This document shows positions 25,901 to 34,604 of a stretch of 64,000 bases of DNA, in pieces. Positions within the stretch are counted from its first letter, which is position 1; the number at the start of each line of letters is the position of its first letter. A model generated the notes under the pieces. That model did no database searches, was not told where the DNA came from, and was given only the letters and a program-made list of their open reading frames with translations. Where the stretch lies: positions 18,035-82,034 of the forward strand of contig CAYZWU010000021.1 of the NCBI GenBank assembly GCA_964482235.1, written 5' to 3'. The DNA comes from CAYZWU01 sp964482235. GTDB lineage: Bacteria; Planctomycetota; B15-G4; CAYZWU01. Made by a program: the position numbers and the translations under genes.

Positions 25901-26806
25901 TCACACGGAAGTGTCCCATCCCATGCATCGGGCGTGCCACCTGACGGAGATCAGCGCCACGGCCACGGCGATGGCGAAGCCGGCCAGCACGTCCACGCCG
26001 TAATGGTAGCGGAGGAAGACGGTGCCCATGACCAGCCCCCCCACGATCGGCACCAGGGCAGGCCACCACCTGAACCTGTGGCGCTTCGCCTGCCAGAGGG
26101 CCAGCACGGCGATGATCGTGTGACCGCTGGGAAAGATATCGTGCATCTTCCCCTCCAGGGAGAAGAGAGCCTGCGCCACGGACTGCGTCACTCCCGAAGC
26201 TCCGACGCTTTCCGGCGCCGGGATGCTCTCCGGAAAGTAGCCGGGGCCGAGGGCCGGCACGGCGTAGTAGCCGAGAAAAGAGATGAACCACCCCAGCACC
26301 AGGGCCAGGACCATCTCGTGAAAGGCATTCCTGTCGGCCCGGCAATAGAAGACGCCGCCGAGAAGGAAGGGCAGGACGAAGTAGGAAAGCCAGCAGGCCC
26401 GCAGGATCTCCGTCACCAGGGGCGACGCCAGCCCGTCGAACCAGGCGCCCGCGTAGCGGCCGAAGATCGCCTGGTCCCACTGCAGCAACAGGTCGTCATA
26501 GGTCCGGGCATGCACGGCCGGGACGAGATGCCCCAGCATGGAGAAGACGATCACGATGCAGAGGGCGGGAGACCAGTCGCGCAGAACGACAACCACCCTC
26601 GAAGAGGACCGCATTGCCGCCCGGGCCAGGACGACGATGCCTGCCATCATGAGGACGTGGACCAGGAGGAACCAGGGCCAGAGCGGCTCCCGGCCGCTGC
26701 CGGCAAGAACGAGGCAGGCCTCGACGGCCAGGTAGGCGAGCACGACCCAGTCGGAGGGCCTCAGCATCGGCAGGCTTCCCGCCGCGGATTCGGATTTGCC
26801 GGTCAT
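25901..26806 (-). CDS. PAP2-superfamily membrane phosphatase/phosphotransferase
   Basis: The ATG at 26806 overlaps the stop of cstA (ATGA) and follows GGAGGAAAAG, giving 301 residues; in-frame sequence upstream is the antisense-frame image of cstA. There are about six membrane segments. The PAP2 motifs are PSGH (226-229) and RYHYGVD (266-272, His268 and Asp272). The pattern YDDLLLQWDQAIFG (103-116) is typical of the inositol-phosphotransferase-like (Aur1/IPT1-related) branch rather than simple lipid phosphatases. It probably acts on a lipid phosphate at the outer face of the inner membrane. Coupling with cstA may only reflect compact packing. Confidence 0.83.
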   Translation of the reverse strand: MTGKSESAAGSLPMLRPSDWVVLAYLAVEACLVLAGSGREPLWPWFLLVHVLMMAGIVVLARAAMRSSSRVVVVLRDWSPALCIVIVFSMLGHLVPAVHARTYDDLLLQWDQAIFGRYAGAWFDGLASPLVTEILRACWLSYFVLPFLLGGVFYCRADRNAFHEMVLALVLGWFISFLGYYAVPALGPGYFPESIPAPESVGASGVTQSVAQALFSLEGKMHDIFPSGHTIIAVLALWQAKRHRFRWWPALVPIVGGLVMGTVFLRYHYGVDVLAGFAIAVAVALISVRWHARCMGWDTSV

Positions 26807-28467
26807 GCCGCTTTTCCTCCACGCTTTCCGCCGAGCGTTCGGACCGCCTCCATGACGAGAATCAAGGCGAGAACGATGAGGACCAGGGAGGAGATGAAGC
26901 GCACGACGTCGGCGCCCGCGGCGAGCCCCCCCTCCCGCGTCAGGCCGAAGAAGACGTTCTGCCCCAGGGCCCAGAGCGTGGCGCAGATCATGAAGATCAT
27001 CGGCACGACGGCAAAGAGGGCGCTGCGTCCCGTCCGCTTCAGCCAGACGGAGATGGTAAGCAGGGCGAGCCCGCCGAGCAGCTGGTTCGTGGCGCCGAAG
27101 ATCGGCCAGATCACCTCGTAGGCAGGCACCTTCTCGCCCTTCACCGTCACCTCGACGGAAAGGATCAGGCAGGGGATGCCCAGCGTGACGGCCGTGGCAA
27201 CGATCTTCATCCACCAGTCCCGGCGGCCGACCAGCTCCTCGAACACGTACCGCGCGAGCCGGGTGCCCGTGTCGAGTGTCGTGAGCAGAAACGTGGAGAT
27301 CGCAAGGAGGCCGAAGGAGAAGCCGGCCTCCTCCGGGATGCCGAGAACGGCGCTGAAACTCCCCAGCCCGGCGGCGAAGATCTGCGTCGGTTTCGTCTTG
27401 AGCATATCCGATCCGGTCGCCAGGACCATGACGGCGGCGAGGGCGATCAGGGCCAGCACCCCCTCCGTGAGCATGCCGCCGTAGCCGACGCGGCGGGCAT
27501 CGGTCTCCCGCGAGAGCTGCTTGGCCGTCGTGCCCGACGCCACGATCGAGTGGAAGCCGGAGCAGGCGCCGCAGGCCACCACGATGAAGAGCGCGGGAAA
27601 AAGAAAGCCGAACTTCTCGCTCTGGAACGAGAGAAGGGCCGGATACTCGATGCCGCTTCCCGAGAAGACGATCCCCACGGCGCCGCAGAGAAGGCAGGCG
27701 TAGAGCAGGAACGACGAGAGGTAGTCGCGCGGCTGGAGCAGGATCCAGACCGGGGTGATGGACGCCACGAAGCAGTAGAAAACGAGGACGGGGAGGAAGC
27801 AGTCGTCGAAGCTCCCCGGAGCCGCGACAACGCCCTCCTCGCCCGGCATCGCGGCCTGCCCCGCCCAGATGGCGCCGAACACCAGGGGGACGAAGATCGC
27901 CGTTCCGACCCAGAGCGGGACCTTCAGCCTGTAGAGGGAGAATCCGAAGAGGCAGGCCAGCACGATGTAGAGCCCCGACGAAACGGCCACGCCGTTGTCG
28001 TCCACGAAGGTCGAGCGGGTCAGATCGATGAAGGCGGCCAGCACGAGAAGCAAGGCCAGCCAGATGAAGAGGAGAAAGAGCTTCCCGGCCCGCGGTGTGA
28101 TCTCCTCCCTGGCGATCTCGGCGATGGACCTCGCCTTGTGCCGGATCGACGCCACCAGGGAGCCCATGTCGTGGGTGCCCCCGATGAAGATCGAGCCGAG
28201 CACGACCCAGATCAGGGCCGGGAGCCAGCCGAAGGCCACGGCGGCCAGCACGGGGCCGACGATCGGCCCCGCCCCGGCGATGGAGGAGAAGTGGTGGCCG
28301 AAGAGGACCGGGGCCCGCGCCGGACAGTAATCCAGCCCGTCGGACAGTGTGTGCGCCGGCGTGGGGCGGCTGTCGTCGAGCCCGAACCGCCTCGCGAGAT
28401 AGGAGCCGTAGAGCACGTATCCTGCCACGAAACAGGCGAGGGCAATCAGAAAGACGACGGAAAGCAT
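26803..28467 (-). CDS. cstA: Carbon starvation protein CstA-type transporter
   Basis: This 554-residue polytopic protein has the CstA N-terminal signature: YGSYLARRFGLDDSRPTPAH, then GHHFSSIAGAGPIVGPVLA and FIGGTHDMGSLVASIRHK. Many hydrophobic segments follow throughout. E. coli CstA and BtsT (YjiY) are about 700 residues and import peptides or pyruvate. This shorter form matches the 550-600-residue group found in many phyla. GGAGGTGA lies before the ATG. It is co-translated with a PAP2 gene and diverges from the SPFH cluster over 135 bases. The substrate is probably pyruvate or peptides, by family resemblance only. Confidence 0.9.
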   Translation of the reverse strand: MLSVVFLIALACFVAGYVLYGSYLARRFGLDDSRPTPAHTLSDGLDYCPARAPVLFGHHFSSIAGAGPIVGPVLAAVAFGWLPALIWVVLGSIFIGGTHDMGSLVASIRHKARSIAEIAREEITPRAGKLFLLFIWLALLLVLAAFIDLTRSTFVDDNGVAVSSGLYIVLACLFGFSLYRLKVPLWVGTAIFVPLVFGAIWAGQAAMPGEEGVVAAPGSFDDCFLPVLVFYCFVASITPVWILLQPRDYLSSFLLYACLLCGAVGIVFSGSGIEYPALLSFQSEKFGFLFPALFIVVACGACSGFHSIVASGTTAKQLSRETDARRVGYGGMLTEGVLALIALAAVMVLATGSDMLKTKPTQIFAAGLGSFSAVLGIPEEAGFSFGLLAISTFLLTTLDTGTRLARYVFEELVGRRDWWMKIVATAVTLGIPCLILSVEVTVKGEKVPAYEVIWPIFGATNQLLGGLALLTISVWLKRTGRSALFAVVPMIFMICATLWALGQNVFFGLTREGGLAAGADVVRFISSLVLIVLALILVMEAVRTLGGKRGGKAA

Positions 28468-28602
28468 CTGGCTTCACCTCCATTGACGCCGATCGAAATG
28501 TTCCGGATCCCTCATCTTAATCACGAAAAGCTCTGTTTCCAGTTCCCACATTGCGTAAAATTGGCAAGGTTCGGCCCGGCACTGTTGCTTTGGTGATATC
28601 AG

Positions 28603-30318
28603 ATGAATCCAAGAAAGAAAGCCGCCGCAGTATCCACCTGCCTCAACATCCTTCTCACCCTGCTCAAATTCCTGCTCTTCTTCTTCACCGGCAGCCTGGC
28701 CATCCTGGCCGAGGCGTGGCACAGCTTCTCCGACATCGGGACGTCGATGCTCGTCTTCCTGGCCGTGCTGAAGGAGCCGGAAAAGAGCGAGGAGGGAGAT
28801 GAGCCGGCAGAGGGCAGGGCATCGCTCGCCGAGCGGATCATCGCCATGGCGATCGGCGTCTTCCTCTCCGTGGTGGCCGTTGTCCTGATCGTCCAGTTCT
28901 TCCGCGTCGATCCCGTTCCGGTGAGGAACCCCCTTCTCGCCGGCTGCATCTTCCTCGGTTTCTCGCTGGGCTCCTTCCTCGTCTCCCGCTACGAGACCAT
29001 GGTGGGCCGGGCCGAGGGATCGGTGGGCCTGATCGCCGACGGGATGCACGCGAAGGCCGACATGGTGGCTTCGCTCATCACCGGCTTCTCGCTGATCCTC
29101 TATCATCTCGGCCTCGACCTCGACAGGTGGGTGGCCGGGCTGATCGCCCTATTCATCCTCTCCTTCGGCATCGAGACGGTGATCAACGCCGTGCTCTCCC
29201 TTTTCGGGAAGAAGGCGTCCCCCTCCTTCGGCGGGGCGTCGCGCAAGATCCAGACCGCCCTTGTCGAACGCAGGAACTGGATCACGATCTTCGAATTCAT
29301 CCGGAGCCGCGAGGTCCAGACCCTCTTCAAGAACGGGATCGTGGTCAGGACGGCGCGCCTCGTCTCGATTGTCGTGCTGATCGGCCTGGCCTGCTGGCTC
29401 GCTTCCACCTGCTTCTTCTTCGTGAAGATCACCGAGCAGGCCGTCGTCGAGCGGTTCGGGCGGCCCATCGAGCAGGAGGAGGGCTTCGCGCTCGATTCGG
29501 GCCTCCACTTCAAGCTGCCGTGGCCCTTGGACCGGGCCGTGATCAGGGAGACGCACCCGATCAGGCAGATGAGCGTGGGCAACGAGGTGATGGACCAGAA
29601 CGTGATTCTCCTCTGGACCCTGGAGCACGGCGACAACATCCCCTTCATCTCCGGGGACAACAACTACTTCTACCCCTACATCGTGGTCCATTACAGGATC
29701 AGGGAGCTCTACGACTTCCTCTACAGGCACGTCGACGCCGAGAAGCTCCTGCACAGCATCACGATGGAGCGGATGACGCGGCTCTTCTCCACCATGAGCT
29801 TCTTCGACATCGTGCTCGAATACAGGCCGGTCTTCGAGAAGCGGATGCTCGCCGAGGTCCAGGCCGATATGGACGGCCTCGGTACGGGGATCGAGATCGT
29901 CTCGGTCAACGTGAAGGACATCCATCCCCCGGTGAACGTCTCGTCCACCTTCGAGAACGTGATTGCCGCCCTGCAGCAGAAGGAGGAGATGGTGAACAAG
30001 GCCATGGGGATGGCGAGCGAGAAGCTCTGCACCAAGCGCGGTGAGGCGGCCCGCCTGAAGGAGGAAGCCGTGGGCTTCATGAAGGATTTAAAGCTCCGCT
30101 CCGAGGGGGATGCGAGCCACTTCACGTCTCTTCTCCCCGACGACGAGAGGATCAAGGCAATAACGAAGAAACGCCTCTACCTCGAAGCGATGATCGAAGC
30201 GCTCACGGAGCGGGAGATGATCCTTTACGACAGGCGCGCCGGAATTCCCGAAATCTGGCTGAACCCCGGCCTCTTTTCCGGATTCGACAAGCTGGAGCTC
30301 GACGAGAACCAGTTCTGA
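28603..30318 (+). CDS. Cation-efflux-type membrane domain fused to HflK-like SPFH domain
   Basis: This 571-residue protein joins two parts. Residues about 1-200 form a CDF (cation diffusion facilitator) membrane domain with both HxxxD metal sites: AEAWHSFSD (His40, Asp44) and ADGMHAKAD (His149, Asp153). Residues about 240-560 contain another membrane helix (VSIVVLIGLACWLASTCFFF) and an SPFH/band-7 domain of HflK type (EQAVVERFGRPIEQEE, then LHFKLPWPLDRAV), with a coiled-coil tail. It is the first of three SPFH genes in a row. It may be a metal transporter organised by a stomatin-like scaffold, or a CDF module reused as an anchor. The fusion is unusual. Confidence 0.85.
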   Translation: MNPRKKAAAVSTCLNILLTLLKFLLFFFTGSLAILAEAWHSFSDIGTSMLVFLAVLKEPEKSEEGDEPAEGRASLAERIIAMAIGVFLSVVAVVLIVQFFRVDPVPVRNPLLAGCIFLGFSLGSFLVSRYETMVGRAEGSVGLIADGMHAKADMVASLITGFSLILYHLGLDLDRWVAGLIALFILSFGIETVINAVLSLFGKKASPSFGGASRKIQTALVERRNWITIFEFIRSREVQTLFKNGIVVRTARLVSIVVLIGLACWLASTCFFFVKITEQAVVERFGRPIEQEEGFALDSGLHFKLPWPLDRAVIRETHPIRQMSVGNEVMDQNVILLWTLEHGDNIPFISGDNNYFYPYIVVHYRIRELYDFLYRHVDAEKLLHSITMERMTRLFSTMSFFDIVLEYRPVFEKRMLAEVQADMDGLGTGIEIVSVNVKDIHPPVNVSSTFENVIAALQQKEEMVNKAMGMASEKLCTKRGEAARLKEEAVGFMKDLKLRSEGDASHFTSLLPDDERIKAITKKRLYLEAMIEALTEREMILYDRRAGIPEIWLNPGLFSGFDKLELDENQF

Positions 30319-30348
30319 GGCGAAACGATTTTTCGGAGACAGGGAACG

Positions 30349-31263
30349 ATGAAACTGAAAGCGGGCATCACGGTGCTGCTCATCCTCGCTCTGGGAGCGG
30401 CCTACCTCTCCACCTTCACCGTGGGCGAGGGCGAGTTCGCCATCGTCACGGAGTTCGGCAAGCCGGTCCAGACGGTCAGGGAAGCGGGGCTCTACCTGAA
30501 GAAGCCCGGCTTTCTCCAGACCGTGATCCTGATCGACAAGCGCAACAACGTCTTCAAGAGCCAGCCGATGGAGCTCCTGCTGAGCGACAAGAACCCCATC
30601 GTCCTCTCCTGCTTCGTCTGCTGGCGCGTCTCCGATCCGGAGCAGTACATCCGGTCGCTCACGACGGTGAAGAACACGGAGATCAAGCTGGGAGACATGG
30701 CCAACGACCAGCTCGGATCGATCCTGGGCGAGTACACGCGCGACAACATCATCAACACCGATCCCGCGATGGTGAAGCTCGCCGAGATCGAGGAGCGAAT
30801 TCTCGACAACCTGAACAGGAAGACGAGCGAGGAGTACGGGATCGAGGTGGTTCGCACCGGGATCCGGCGCCTGAACTACACGGCGATCGTGGAGAACTCG
30901 GTGTTCAACAGGATGCGCGCCGAGCGCGACAAGGAGGCCAGGAAGTACCGCGCCGAGGGAAAGCAGCAGGCGACCGTCATCGAGGCGCAGGCCGATCGCG
31001 AGGTCAAGGAGATCATGGCCGAGGCCTACCGCGAGAGCCAGGTGATCATGGGCGAGGGCGACCGCGAGGCCACGAGGATCCTGGCCGAGGCCTACGGCAA
31101 GGACAGCGACTTCTTCGACTTCCTCAAGTCGCTGGAGCTCTACAGGGAGACGCTGCAGGAGAACGCCACCCTGATCCTGACAACGGACTCCCCGCTCTTC
31201 AGGCACCTCAACGGAGTGGAGCCGGAAAAGGCGGACAAGAAAGCGAAATCGCATGGCGAATGA
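30349..31263 (+). CDS. SPFH-domain protein, HflC-like
   Basis: This 304-residue protein has an N-terminal membrane anchor (KAGITVLLILALGAAYLSTF), then the SPFH domain: VGEGEFAIVTEFGKPVQTVREAGLYLKKP near the N-terminus, and EYGIEVVRTGIRRLNY in the HflC position. A coiled-coil C-terminus (about 185-250) is rich in Glu/Arg (EARKYRAEGKQQA, EIMAEAYRES). HflC with HflK forms a large periplasmic cage around FtsH in E. coli; this protein is the expected HflC-like partner. It starts 30 bases after the CDF-SPFH gene and overlaps the next SPFH gene by 11 bases. Confidence 0.85.
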   Translation: MKLKAGITVLLILALGAAYLSTFTVGEGEFAIVTEFGKPVQTVREAGLYLKKPGFLQTVILIDKRNNVFKSQPMELLLSDKNPIVLSCFVCWRVSDPEQYIRSLTTVKNTEIKLGDMANDQLGSILGEYTRDNIINTDPAMVKLAEIEERILDNLNRKTSEEYGIEVVRTGIRRLNYTAIVENSVFNRMRAERDKEARKYRAEGKQQATVIEAQADREVKEIMAEAYRESQVIMGEGDREATRILAEAYGKDSDFFDFLKSLELYRETLQENATLILTTDSPLFRHLNGVEPEKADKKAKSHGE

Positions 31264-32218
31264 GACATCCTACTTCAGAACAGCCCTTGCAAGGGGAAGA
31301 CGGTTCCTCGGGTGGATCGCGCTGATCCTCGTGGGGCTCTACTTCTTCTCCGGCTTCTATTCCGTCTCCCAGAACGAGCTCGGCGTCCACCTGAGATTCG
31401 GCAGGATCGTGAATCCCGTGGTCCCGCCGGGGATCCACTACCGGATTCCCTGGCCCGTCGACGAGGTCCGCCTCGTGCGCGTCCACCAGGTCCAGAGGAT
31501 CCACATCACCGACTTCAGGAACGACCTTGTCGAGCCGGGCGCCATGCCCTCCGCCGCCCTGAGGAAGATCCCCCAGCCCTGCGCCATCACGGGCGACAAC
31601 AACCTGGTGAACCTCGACTGCATCGTCCAGTACAAGATCAGCGATCCCGAAAAGTATCTCTTCTCGCACAACCGGGCCGAGAGGCTCCTGAAGGACATGG
31701 CCTGCAGCCGGATCATCCACTGCCTGGCCGGCATGCCGGTGGACACGATCCTGACGGCGGGAAAGCGGGCCATCGCCTCGAAGGTCAAGGCCGGCCTGCA
31801 GTCGATGCTGGAAGAGGCGGAGACCGGCCTGTCCGTCGTCTTCCTCGAGCTGAAGGAGGTCAAGGCGCCGCCCCGCGTGCAGAGCTACTTCTACGACGTG
31901 ATCAACGCGAAGAACGACAAGGAGAAGACGATCGATCAGGCCGAGTCGTACAGGAACGTGTCGATCCCCGCCGCACAGGCCCGCGCCTCGAGGCTGCTCC
32001 AGGAGGCGGAGGCCTACAAGAACGAGGTCGTCACCGAGGCGAAGGGCGACGCGCAGCGCTTTCTCGACCATCTCTCGGAGTACGAGAAGGCGCGCAGCAT
32101 CACGCACCGCCGCCTCCTGATGGATACGGGCAAGGAGATCGTCACCACGGTCAGCAAGCTCTACCTGATCGATGCCACGGAGCAGCCGCCGCCGAAGATC
32201 AAGCTGTTCAAGAAGTGA
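31253..32218 (+). CDS. SPFH-domain protein, HflK-like
   Basis: This 321-residue protein has a membrane helix near 22-40 (IALILVGLYFFSGFYSV) followed by an SPFH domain: SQNELGVHLRFGRIVNPVVPPG, HYRIPWPVDEVRLVRV and the HflK-like DNNLVNLDCIVQYKI. The tail is coiled-coil with AQARASRLLQEAEAYKNEVV and GDAQRFLDHLSEYEKA, both typical of HflK. The gene overlaps the previous one by 11 bases, so the three SPFH proteins are almost certainly made together. In contrast to the CDF-fused first member, this one is a conventional HflK size. Confidence 0.85.
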   Translation: MANETSYFRTALARGRRFLGWIALILVGLYFFSGFYSVSQNELGVHLRFGRIVNPVVPPGIHYRIPWPVDEVRLVRVHQVQRIHITDFRNDLVEPGAMPSAALRKIPQPCAITGDNNLVNLDCIVQYKISDPEKYLFSHNRAERLLKDMACSRIIHCLAGMPVDTILTAGKRAIASKVKAGLQSMLEEAETGLSVVFLELKEVKAPPRVQSYFYDVINAKNDKEKTIDQAESYRNVSIPAAQARASRLLQEAEAYKNEVVTEAKGDAQRFLDHLSEYEKARSITHRRLLMDTGKEIVTTVSKLYLIDATEQPPPKIKLFKK

Positions 32219-32230
32219 GGACCGTAAATC

Positions 32231-32650
32231 ATGGCTGTCCACACCCATGCATTTGAACTGCACACCACCGACGGCACCGACATCTTCGACATCACCAATG
32301 ATGTGGAGCGCGCCGTTGGAGAATCATCCCTCGTGAACGGAACGGCCACGGTCTTCGTGCCGGGCTCCACCGGCGCCGTGACCACGGTGGAGTACGAGCC
32401 GGGTGCGGTGAGCGACCTGAAATCGCTCTTCGAGAGGATCGCTCCGCGCGACATTGAGTACGCCCACGAGCTGGCCTGGCACGACGGAAACGGCCACTCT
32501 CACGTCCGGGCCGCCCTGATCGGCCCCTCCCTCTCGATCCCCTTCCTCGAAAGCCGCCCGATCCTGGGAACGTGGCAGCAGGTCATCATGATCGACTTCG
32601 ACAACAAGTCCCGGCGCCGGAGGGTGCTCGTGCAGGTGGTGGGAGAGTAG
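32231..32650 (+). CDS. YjbQ family protein (UPF0047)
   Basis: This 139-residue protein matches the YjbQ/UPF0047 family over its full length. It has ITNDVERAVGES near the N-terminus, HDGNGHSHVRAALIGPS (conserved His residues) and the terminal GTWQQVIMIDFDNKSR block. Members carry low thiamine-phosphate-synthase activity in vitro, but their physiological role is uncertain. It begins 12 bases after the HflK-like gene, so it is probably the last gene of that operon. A metal or phosphate ligand site formed by the His residues is likely. Confidence 0.88.
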   Translation: MAVHTHAFELHTTDGTDIFDITNDVERAVGESSLVNGTATVFVPGSTGAVTTVEYEPGAVSDLKSLFERIAPRDIEYAHELAWHDGNGHSHVRAALIGPSLSIPFLESRPILGTWQQVIMIDFDNKSRRRRVLVQVVGE

Positions 32651-32671
32651 TCCGCGGCGGGGTGAGGCCAA

Positions 32672-34351
32672 TCATTCGATCTCGAGGATGGCGAGATTCG
32701 TAAGGAGCGAACCGGAATAGCCAGGCGGCCTTACTAGAGCCTGAAGTGGTTTCTCATCCCCTGGATTCCAGAAATGAGGCATTGTGGCGGTGTAGTTCAG
32801 AAGGCCATATGACTGGATCTTTCCCACCAGTGCGAAACGGATCGGCCAGTCGAGGAAAAGGTCGCCATAGAGTGTTGCCTGCGGCGGATCCTGGATTCCG
32901 GAGCCGATAGCCATGTACACGGGAGCCGCGGGCGGACCAATGACCCGGAGATCAATCGGCTTCCCGGGTTCCGGCGTACCCGCAGAATAGAGGTGGACAA
33001 AATACTCGTCAGCTCCGATGTCGGCCTTACCGTTCGCGATGCGTGGGTCGCCTTCGAAGTCTAACATTGGAAGCTGGGTGTGAGCCAGGCCAGCGTCCCT
33101 GCAGGCTGAGCCGGCCAGGATATGATAGTCGCCTCCAGTCGAATCCACGAAGAGCGGATCGCTGTCGATCATTCCCGCTCCCCACTGGAGGAAACAGCCT
33201 TGATCCACCACAACGTCAGTCAAGCCGCCCTCCACGTTTGAATAACCGATGGTGAGCTTGGCTGGTCCCCAAATCTTGTCGTACTCCACCCAAATCTGAG
33301 GACCAGTGGGAGCATCATTTCCCCAGACGATGGTGTTGACCAAATAGGGAGAAGAGAATCTGACGCTGCATAGGCCTCCCCCTCCGACACTAGATCGATT
33401 GTTCACAATAGTATTATTTACCATCAATGGACTAGAGTATATGGTTATTAGTATTCCACCTCCGTCAGCTTCTGGATACCCTATTGTTTCATTGTCGGTC
33501 ACAACATTATTTACTACTGTCCCTAATGAACTGCAGCTGATACAAATACCTCCTCCGCCATCGACAGAAGTGTTTCGGGATATAATATTATCAGATAACA
33601 CGAATTCAGACAAAGCACCTGAGATATCGATACCTCCTCCTGAATAATCTCCTATATTATCAAATATAATATTTTCATTTACTTTTGAATCATCACCGTA
33701 ACAACTTATTCCACCTCCATATTTTGCAGTATTTAACTTAAACAAATTATTCTGGATCAAGGTGCCCTTATATTGACTGCACACACCTCCTCCAGCAAAT
33801 GCTGAATTGAAAGTAAACACATTTTCGATAATCTGGGGAGATGAAGAATCGCAGTACACTCCCCCGCCTTTTCCTCTACCGACACCACCACATACAGAGT
33901 TTTGTGTAATAATGTTCTTTCTGATCATCGGTGAAGAATTGTTTATACAGTAGATCCCTCCACCATAGTAATCGTTCCATCCTGGCCAATATGTGCCTCT
34001 ACCGTTGCAGATCGTAAATCCTTCGATGACGCAGCCGATGTCTTCTCCGTTCTCGATAGTGATAACGCTTCCGCTCTGGTTTCCGTCCAACACTGTAAGT
34101 GCAGAACCCGATTCGCTGGTTAACGTGACGCTATGTCCATTGAAGTTGATATTTTCATAATATGTGCCGGCCCTAACAATGATGATATCCCCATTCATTG
34201 CGGCGTCGATGGCGCCCTGGATCGAAGTATGATTATCTGGTACATAAATTGTGGCTGACCAACTTAAATTTATTAATAATAAAAATGTTAGCATAAAGAC
34301 CGTTTGACTTTTGATCCGGCCAGTAATGGAGGATATGTCTATATTTTTCAT
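32672..34351 (-). CDS. Secreted right-handed parallel beta-helix protein
   Basis: From ATG 34351 the product has 559 residues; ATG 34360 and TTG 34366 are alternatives with no better ribosome site. A signal peptide (QTVFMLTFLLLINLSWS) precedes IYVPDNHTSIQGAIDAAMNGD, the start of the NosD/pectate-lyase-like helix. Coils with repeated GGGI/GGGV follow (YGGGIYC, KGGGVYCDSS, AGGGVCSQ, YGGGISC, GGGICISC). After about residue 400 a separate C-terminal beta domain begins (PGKPIDLRVIGPP). Such proteins are usually extracellular polysaccharide-binding or adhesive proteins. The gene is visibly AT-rich (long stretches near 33400-34300) compared with its GC-rich neighbours, which suggests different ancestry. 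Confidence 0.82.
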   Translation of the reverse strand: MKNIDISSITGRIKSQTVFMLTFLLLINLSWSATIYVPDNHTSIQGAIDAAMNGDIIIVRAGTYYENINFNGHSVTLTSESGSALTVLDGNQSGSVITIENGEDIGCVIEGFTICNGRGTYWPGWNDYYGGGIYCINNSSPMIRKNIITQNSVCGGVGRGKGGGVYCDSSSPQIIENVFTFNSAFAGGGVCSQYKGTLIQNNLFKLNTAKYGGGISCYGDDSKVNENIIFDNIGDYSGGGIDISGALSEFVLSDNIISRNTSVDGGGGICISCSSLGTVVNNVVTDNETIGYPEADGGGILITIYSSPLMVNNTIVNNRSSVGGGGLCSVRFSSPYLVNTIVWGNDAPTGPQIWVEYDKIWGPAKLTIGYSNVEGGLTDVVVDQGCFLQWGAGMIDSDPLFVDSTGGDYHILAGSACRDAGLAHTQLPMLDFEGDPRIANGKADIGADEYFVHLYSAGTPEPGKPIDLRVIGPPAAPVYMAIGSGIQDPPQATLYGDLFLDWPIRFALVGKIQSYGLLNYTATMPHFWNPGDEKPLQALVRPPGYSGSLLTNLAILEIE

Positions 34352-34491
34352 GCTTCCCATTACCAATTTATAATCAGCAATATTGATTCAGAGAAACAAC
34401 CAATCGCTACGATTATATCAACAAATCCAATTACATCAACTCTTTCGCTCCTAGCGATTACAGTAATTGGATAACGTAGGCAACGAGTGTC

Positions 34492-34523
34492 AAAAAAAAA
34501 TAAAAAAAGAGATTTCTTATCTC
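34492..34523 (-). terminator. Candidate rho-independent terminator for the 34605-36392 gene
   Basis: GAGAT (34509-34513) and ATCTC (34519-34523) pair around a five-base loop. On the minus strand this short hairpin is followed by TTTTTTTATTTTTTTTT. The stem is weak but the T tract is long. It lies downstream of the 14-bp hairpin at 34557-34594. Confidence 0.5.
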
Positions 34524-34556
34524 ACAATTTCACGTAACCCCTTGCTGTGCCATCAG

Positions 34557-34594
34557 ATCGGATGGCACGGAAATGCGCCCCCGTGCCATCCGAT
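34557..34594. other. Perfect 14-bp hairpin downstream of beta-helix gene
   Basis: ATCGGATGGCACGG (34557-34570) is exactly complementary to CCGTGCCATCCGAT (34581-34594) around a 10-base loop, 10 bases after the minus-strand stop at 34605. A further GTGCCATC copy lies at 34548-34555. It lacks an immediate T-run, so it may protect the 3' end or assist the terminator at 34492-34523. Confidence 0.6.
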
Positions 34595-34604
34595 TGTATT
34601 TATC

